Positions 57,454 through 64,000 of a stretch of 64,000 nt of DNA are shown piece after piece. The stretch lies in assembly GCA_045837725.1 (NCBI GenBank), contig JBEWZL010000232.1, positions 548,381-612,380 on the forward strand, read 5' to 3'. The notes below the pieces were generated by a model, which worked only from the letters and a program-made list of their open reading frames with translations, searched no databases and had not been told where the DNA came from. The position numbers and the translations under genes are program-made. The number at the start of each line of letters is the position of its first letter. The stretch's first letter is position 1. The stretch comes from Vermamoeba vermiformis (lineage: Eukaryota; Tubulinea; Echinamoebida).

Positions 57454-60019
57454 ATGGTAAATATTATTTAAAATTTCAACCTTAGTTTAGTGACACAAAT
57501 AATTAAAAACAAGTTTTTATATATCGTATTTTATTTTATTAGTATTTTTACAGTGCTAATGCTTTTTATAGAACAAGTCCAAGACATCGACCTTGGATTC
57601 TATCAGAACTTACGTGACGTTCTTCGTCCTTGCTCGCAACCGTTTGGCACCAGGCGGAAGTACGGAAGCCTACGTCACCAAGTTGCACGACAGCCTGCAG
57701 TACTTTGGCACGTTTGGCCGCAGAGCAGATTTCGTCTTTTTCTACGTCCTGTTTGATTTTCATGGAATGCTGCCCTCGCTCCCAGACCGCACTCCCGTCT
57801 ATCCAACGTGGTACAAGACTTACCGCCAGACACTCGCCGATACACTTGGAATTGCTATTGGCGCAAATCCGACATGGCAAGAATTTTCCGAGTTCATGCA
57901 AGGTTTTCCAGTGTTTCTGGAACTTGCTCAACGAGAAATCTGCATGTGGAACGTAACGAAGAATATCGCGAACAATGTCAAAGAAGAAAACGACCGAATT
58001 CACGAAGAACACGCAAAACTTTGGAGAGCGATGCGCTACAACCTGAAACACTGGTCGTCCCTCACAGCTTTGCGTGCGCTTCTGACATTCATTGGCTCTG
58101 CTGAATGTCAGTATGGCGTGCCGTTGTTCTCGCAGTACACTTCCTACGATACAAAGCCCGCAAACGGTAAGTCAAATTCGGATCCATTTGTAACGGTCAC
58201 TAATAGTTCGTAACTTAGGTGCTCAGAGTTCTACAACAACAACAACTGTACCCGATCAATTCAAATTTGTAGAGATTGGCTTTATTCCGGGCTGCACAGG
58301 AGTAGGCTACGAGTGGTTTCATCTGCCTGAGTTCAATTCACGCCCTGGTGTATTTGGACACTACAAGCGTAGAGGAGAAGAACTTCCGCCCACTAACACC
58401 AAGAAGAGGCGTATCGAAGCCGTCCCCGAAGCCGCCCCCGAAGCCGTCTCTGAACTAGAAATTGGAGGCAACAGTCCTACAGGGAGCGTTGACTTGTTCT
58501 TACTCGAGTCAAACGACAACCCTGAGCCGTCTCAAAGCCCTGTACGCAGTCCAGACTTTAACAATGAAATGCCCGTGAGTAAAAACGTATAATACACTTA
58601 ATAATCGTTTAATTGATTCGTTTTAGAGTTCGCCTTTCCGTCCTCCAACTCCAGATCCGATCATTGCTACAAATACTACTGCGGTTGTTACAAACCCTGC
58701 CAAGCATCCGATTGCCGAAGCAATCCGAATCAGTAAGTCACAAACTGTCAAAATTAACTCAACGGTAACTAATTTTTCTTCAGCTCCTACTGCTAAGGTC
58801 CGCGTACCTCGCAGCACGGGACTTACCATTGTTGGTCCTCCGGCTGTCTTTGAAGATATCCGCGGAGAGAGGCACAGCCGTCTAAAGGTGGAGGATTGCA
58901 CGGTGAACCTCTCTGAATTTGGTACAATCAATTTGGTCGACCAGACCGTGTGCCGTGAGCTGTACCTGAGATGCGTCAACCTGGCCCCAACTGGAACGTC
59001 CATGACCGCGGCTGCTGTTAAATTGTAAGCTTTAGTATTACTAAACCGAACTAATACCAAAATCAGCATACTTCGCCAGCGAGTGCTGTATTTCGAAGAC
59101 GTAGATTCAGAGCTTGTGGCGAAGTTGTGTCCTGTGTCTTGCAAGTCTGTCCAAGCCCTGTATATCAAAGACATCTCGAAGCCATTGGTGACTTACGGTT
59201 TTGGCAACCATACGTGGCAGCAGTTAAAATTCCTTCACTTGACACTCTGGCCAGGACAGGCAGTTCAAGTCTTTCAAAAATTGGGCGAATCCGTTGGTCA
59301 AGTTCTCAACACCATCTTTACCGTGGCCCCTAATCTAATGGGAGTTCGATTGCCCATTGCAAACGAAGATTCGTCGAAAACGGCTTCCTGGGAGATCTCT
59401 CTGACAGGTGTCACTTTTCCTCCGGAATTTCTACTTTTGGAACTGGAATCACACTGCCCTGGAGTCTACATCGACTTGCGCAATTTGAATCAACTCCAGC
59501 TTCGTCATCTTTGCCTGGTTAATATCTTTGTCTCCCCACTCGAGTTTCACGAAGAGGTAGATCCTCGCTGCGTAGATCTTAAAGTTACAGGCCCGAAATT
59601 ATACATTGGTGGCCGTAACTTGATTAATACGCTTAGTATTATGCGACACATACTGCAACATCGTCCGTAAGTCTTCCTCCGCAGTTTTGTTAAAGTCAAC
59701 GCTAATTTATTTATGTAGGTTCCGCTTTCATCCTCGTGCTCTAGTTCCTCAGCTAATCTATCCCCCCGCATTGTTTTCCATCGAATGGAGTTCTCAAGTG
59801 GGTGCTCAAGTTCATGGGAAATACTACATGGTCAGCTCAGATTTTGAATTGGCCACGACCTACGGTCCCTTCTTCTACCCTGCCATAATACCGCCCGATA
59901 ACAAGCTCACTGAGAGCCAGCGCCAAGACATACCCATTCCCGACTCAGTAATCTCGGCTCAAGACGAGGAAACCATTGACGAAGTTTTGGCGGAACATTT
60001 TAGCAATTTTAGTTTGTAA
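57454..60019 (+). CDS. Hypothetical nuclear-type protein; first coding exon is ATG alone
   Basis: The ATG at 57454-57456 is followed at once by a donor (GTAAAT). The acceptor TTTATAG at 57571 joins in frame to NKSKTSTLDSIRTYVTFFVL. Without this join the next exon has no ATG near its start. The protein has an N-terminal alpha-helical part (LADTLGIAIGANPTWQEF), a disordered Ser/Pro/Glu linker with a basic nuclear-type signal (TKKRRIEA) and Glu-Ala-Val-Pro repeats, and a C-terminal leucine-rich part (VCRELYLRCVNLAP, LKFLHLTLWPGQAV, LRHLCLVNIFVSPLEF) that resembles irregular leucine-rich repeats. About 700 residues. No family recognised. It lies downstream of the hairpin-rich region and upstream of a gene with the same odd start. 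Confidence 0.65.
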
Positions 60020-60157
60020 AAGATACAAAAATATAGAAAAAATCGTCGTTTTTGACCAATGCCGTGTAAGCCCGCTCTTTTTAAAGCTAACGCGATTTGA
60101 AAATAACTCGTTACTTACTAGAATACGAACCGTAACTCAACTCAACCCTAACAAAAC

Positions 60158-63100
60158 ATGGTAAGTCTTTTGAGAGAGCGATAGTATCGCACTAATTTAA
60201 ATTCGTAGTCGCGTCTGGATTGTATGGCTGCTGTGCAAGACCTAATATCAACCACCCCTCGTGCCCCCCGTACCAAGTCGCCAGTCCGTCACTTTGACAG
60301 CTCAAGTTTCTCCGTCCAATCCAAAACGTCAGCTGCAAAATCCAAGCCGCAAAAGAACAAGTCTAAGAAGTCTAAGAAGTCTAAGAAGGTCCCCAACCCG
60401 TCTAAAAAGTCGCCACCCAAGTCTACTTCAAAATCGCCCAGAAAGTCCCCCGGCAAATCGTCAAGCAAGTCTTCCCCAACAAAATCTACGTCGGAAAAGA
60501 AGAAATCAGTAAAATCAGTACGTCGAGCCAGTGAGAAAGATCAGGCCCCTGCGAACAACGAAGCACCGAACCTGCCCGACAAGGTAAGCTAATGAACTAA
60601 TTCCCGCCATTTCTTAAAATCTAATAATAATCGTAACAGAGCGCCAAAGCGAGAGCCTTGCCAAAACGAGCTGCCACTCATGAACCAAAAGGTACTTAAT
60701 TTAACTTAAGCAAAATTTTACTCCCGATTTTTGACAGATTTTAGATTTTGACAGTGAAGGCGAGTCCTTTGACGCGGAACATGATGCCGAGCAAGCAAGG
60801 AAGGCTGCTGAAGAAGCCGCCGCACCCGTGGACACCTTGATGTCGGTCAAAGGAATGGCGCAAGATTGGGCTGAATTACACGAGCCCGACGAAGAGCCAA
60901 ATTCTGATGATATGGAGTTCATCGATGCGAAGGATGACTCTCCTCCTGCGAATGATGAGGATTATAATCATCAGGGGCATGAAGAAGAAGAAGAAGAAGA
61001 TGAAGATGATGATGACGATGAAGAAGACGTCGACAGCGACGACAGTGATGACGAAGGCGAAAGTGAACTTGGAAATAACGACAACGACGACGTTGACCTC
61101 CAGGACAAAGAGATGAGCAACACCAATTCCCAGCCAGAGAGGACAGACCCGACGTCTCTACAAAGTGATGACCGTACGTTACCAATAGCTTCTTTTTTGA
61201 TTTTTGCTAATTCAGTCGCCTTAGAACACCGTGGTGCCCCAAATGAAGAACAGGAACACAACGAAGATATTGGCGGTAAGTATTTTTGCGAACCAACCAT
61301 TCATTTATTTATCTTCTTTTGTAAGTGCCCGAACACACTCCTGACAAAAAAGTTACAAAAAGCAAGAAGTCACGCCCCCTGGCTGCTGAGGATTCTGAAG
61401 ACTCGGCTTCAGATCCTGTCGAGAGCATCTCGCGCAAGAAGTCAAAAGAGAAAAACAAAAAACGAAAAAAGAAGAGCAAGAGATCGCGCACAGAAGGTAT
61501 GTCTTATAGAGAACTCTTATTTTATTATTGAAAGTTCGGGTGAATTAATTGGTATTTTTAGAACAACTGCTAAAATTGGAAAGACGTCAAAAATTTCTTG
61601 ACAAAAATGACATGTCACCTGATTCTGTCACAAGGCGAACTCATCGTTACATCATTGCACTACGGGAGCATTTGGAGAGATTACATGTGCACGGTATTGG
61701 CATTGACGTGGATGCACAAAGTGATCGGTTTAGACTCGTTGCGCTTACTTACGAGAACAAACAATTCCTGCTCCGTGATAGCGTGAAAGTTGGCGTTAAA
61801 CTGAAGGCTAAATTAACCGGAGATGCTTTGATTACCCACGAATCAGGTAAGCATAATTTCTTTTTTATTTAACCGTTTGTGACTTACTTGTTCTGCGAAG
61901 GGGCATCGAGCCAATTGTTGACCGGAATTCGTAATTGTGAGTTTTCGCAAACCTCGCTCGACTCAGTGAAAAATTTCATGGACCTCGAGCTATCCGGTGT
62001 CAAAGAAGGGGCAGATTCGGCTGCCTTGAAGTTCTTCAACTCTTCAAGTCAGGACCTCGCATCGTTTGAACAAGATGTGTTGGTGCAACGCTTAGTGGAT
62101 GGCTTAGACGGCTTGGCTGTGTTCTGCCAAGCTCAGTTAGATCTGCACATCATAACAAAACTGAAGCTGTTCTACATTGGTGGAATCATTAGCACTCTTT
62201 GCAACCGTTTTCGAACTTCCATCATAGCAGAGAAGTTTAACTTGGCCCCGAGAACTGTGGAAATAGAAGTTAACGATAAGCTGTTCAAAATCTTGGCTGG
62301 ACTCAATGCAACGAAGCTTGCGGCTGCGATGGCAGATGATTTCGAGGGGAAAGATGTGGGTCCTGCAAGTGCCTCTCCAGTGCGACGCGAATTCTTTCGC
62401 AAATGGAAATTTCGTATCCTTAAGTTTTATGAAATTTGCTGCGTTGAAAAGAGATTAATATTTACCGATTTACCATTCTCGTTCTTGACGAGAGTGTTTC
62501 CTGATTTGGAATCGACAAACCGGATATTTCGATACATTAAAGCTCATCCGGAGGACTTTCCAGAGTGGTTGCATTAACCATCTTTAACAGACTTCTGTTT
62601 GCTTTGGTGACATCACCGACCAAATTCTGAACGCCTCATTCGATGGTAAGCGGCTTATTTAATGCTCAACAACCCCTAATAAGTAATTGCAGAAGCTCTT
62701 TCTCCGACAAGGAAGTTTGACAAGTTGTTGCACGCTGCTTTCGATCTCTCAGCCAAGGAAAATGCGTGTCCAGATGCGCAATACGAGGCCTACGACGAGT
62801 TTTCAACTCAAGAGGCCTCTACCCAGCTCGCCGTAGACGAGGACTTGGCCAACTACGAACCCTCTGACGCGCTTGCCACCTCTGTGGACGTGAACGATTG
62901 GCTGGTAACGCCAAAGCCCCTACGTGAGCATTTATATTTAATGTTATGAATAGCCACTTGTTTATCGGTTGAGTAGGGTCAAGAAAGGCCATGCGGTCTT
63001 CTTCTCTTTCCTCCCCATGCTCTATTTCTTCCTCTCTTTCTTCTTCTCCTTCAGCGTCTTCCAACTCCAAAGGTATGCTGCTCAAGTCTTATAATGCTAT

Positions 63101-64000
63101 CTCGTACTGACACTATGCAGTGTGCCTCAGCCCTGCACCGTCACTGGATACGTCATCCGAAGAAGAGGAATCTGTGTCGTGCCGCAGCCCCGCACCACCG
63201 TTGGAGACTTCCTCAGAAGAGGCGGAGGCAGAGGATCCTGAGCCGGAGCCTGACATGCCTTCCGATGAGTTCTACTCGCTGCTGCGTTTGCTGCGACGGG
63301 ATGGGGCGATGTCCATCCTCGCGAACCTAAAAGATTACTTCGCACTGTCGCCAAAAGAAAAAATACAGCTCTTGATTAGAATAGAGCAGTAAGTAGTTGT
63401 TGAATTATCTATTTCTTTCTTAAAGTAACGTTTTTACTTAATTAGGGAAAATCACCTTAAAGATGATCATGGCCGTACTGTGTATGATGAAAATCTCCTT
63501 GACGAAATTCGACAAGCGATGGCCGTTGGCGTTGTAAAGCCCAACCTGTTCATTCAGCATCTTATCAAGGATGCTAAAATCATCAAAGATGGTGACGACT
63601 TTGGCGAAGATTTTGAAGATTGCATCGACTGGTTGACAACGGACACGTATTACGGGCCAAAACCTCACCTGACAAAAGCCAAGGACTCAAAGCTTACTTT
63701 CTCCCTGGACACGGACTTTACCGGGTTTGTCAGCGAAACCCTGGAATTCATTCGTGGTTCTTGGGAGATGGTGATTTGCCCCAACTTCAACGTTCGTCTC
63801 AGCTCGTGCAAAATGCGCTACAAGGGCAAAGCGTTGCACACTTGCCCAAGTATTGGCCTTGGGTACGTTTATACAAGATTAAATTGAATTCTTACTAACT
63901 CTTTGTTCAGATGGATTGATGGCAATATTCCCTTGTTCGTAGTATTCCCCGAGTGTCCATTTGAACAGTCCGGTGATGTAATCAAAAAATTCTTTGAGGA
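60158..64000 (+). CDS. Hypothetical Lys/Ser-rich and acidic protein; first coding exon is ATG alone; runs off the right edge
   Basis: The ATG at 60158-60160 is followed at once by a GTAAGT donor; acceptor at 60208 joins to SRLDCMAAVQDLIS in frame. Then comes a basic, low-complexity stretch of KSK, SPRKSP and similar (histone H1-like tail), an acidic run of Glu and Asp near 60980-61030, a second basic stretch (KEKNKKRKKKSKRSR), and a folded alpha-helical region (ERRQKFLDKNDMSPDSV, QRLVDGLDGLAVFCQAQL, KFNLAPRTVEIEVNDKLF). Exon joins near 62490-62600 are unresolved: one frame stops at 62577 and another opens at about 62591, so this may be two genes. After that: an acidic Ser/Pro/Glu linker (63120-63260) and a mixed alpha/beta region (GSWEMVICPNFNVRLSSC) to the window end. 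Alternating basic and acidic tails suggest a chromatin or nucleolar protein. Confidence 0.5.

Overview
The window is nuclear DNA of a eukaryote with a compact, intron-rich genome. Genes are split by short introns, mostly about 45-120 nt, with GTAAG-type donors and a strong CTAAC/CTAAT branch site 10-20 nt before the AG. Gene content points to a free-living protist of the Amoebozoa or basal opisthokont kind: exportin-4, a CRIB-WH2 actin regulator, an SH3-LRR-RGS-CH protein, R3H-2H phosphodiesterase, PHYHD1, and secreted PIG-repeat and cupredoxin proteins that look GPI-anchored. I infer this from gene content and intron style only; I cannot name the species.

Layout, left half. 1-3.6 kb holds the N-terminal part of exportin-4 (minus), with a 5S rRNA gene inside one of its introns. 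A GPI-type cupredoxin (minus) and a P450 (plus) flank an intergenic stretch with strong stem-loops. 7.5-16.4 kb is a tandem pair of genes that join an F-box to importin-5-like HEAT repeats. 16.6-21.5 kb holds a UbiA prenyltransferase fused to an FAD monooxygenase (minus) and, divergent from it, a membrane-anchored ankyrin-JmjC oxygenase. A PP2C-like phosphatase and an unknown gene follow.

Layout, middle. 25.6-30.9 kb carries three minus-strand genes: R3H-2H phosphoesterase, alpha/beta hydrolase and PHYHD1-like dioxygenase. 31.1-38.7 kb carries two plus-strand signalling genes head to tail: SH3-SH3-LRR-RGS-CH and CRIB-coiled coil-WH2-acidic tail. Both look like links between small or heterotrimeric G proteins and actin. 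38.8-42.7 kb carries three minus-strand genes: secreted esterase, secreted Cys-rich protein and an SDR with a changed catalytic Tyr. 43.4-47.4 kb has a bacterial-type phosphodiesterase/pyrophosphatase, a dual-specificity phosphatase and a possible VPS9-like gene.

Layout, right. 48.7-53.7 kb is a large secreted protein of about 12 putative-Ig units with a foreign domain nested in one unit. An ankyrin-type gene follows. From 56 kb the character changes. There are short tandem repeats, six copies of a hairpin-forming dyad at a 47-53 bp period, consensus splice sites on the minus strand running into that array, CACGTG clusters, and four consecutive pentaloop hairpins. After these come two unrecognised plus-strand genes, each of which starts with an exon whose only coding codon is ATG. 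The last gene runs off the window.

The strongest candidates for undescribed biology are the F-box-importin fusions, the UbiA-monooxygenase fusion, the SH3-LRR-RGS-CH and CRIB-WH2 architectures, the intronic 5S gene, and the hairpin-rich region at 56.4-57.5 kb.
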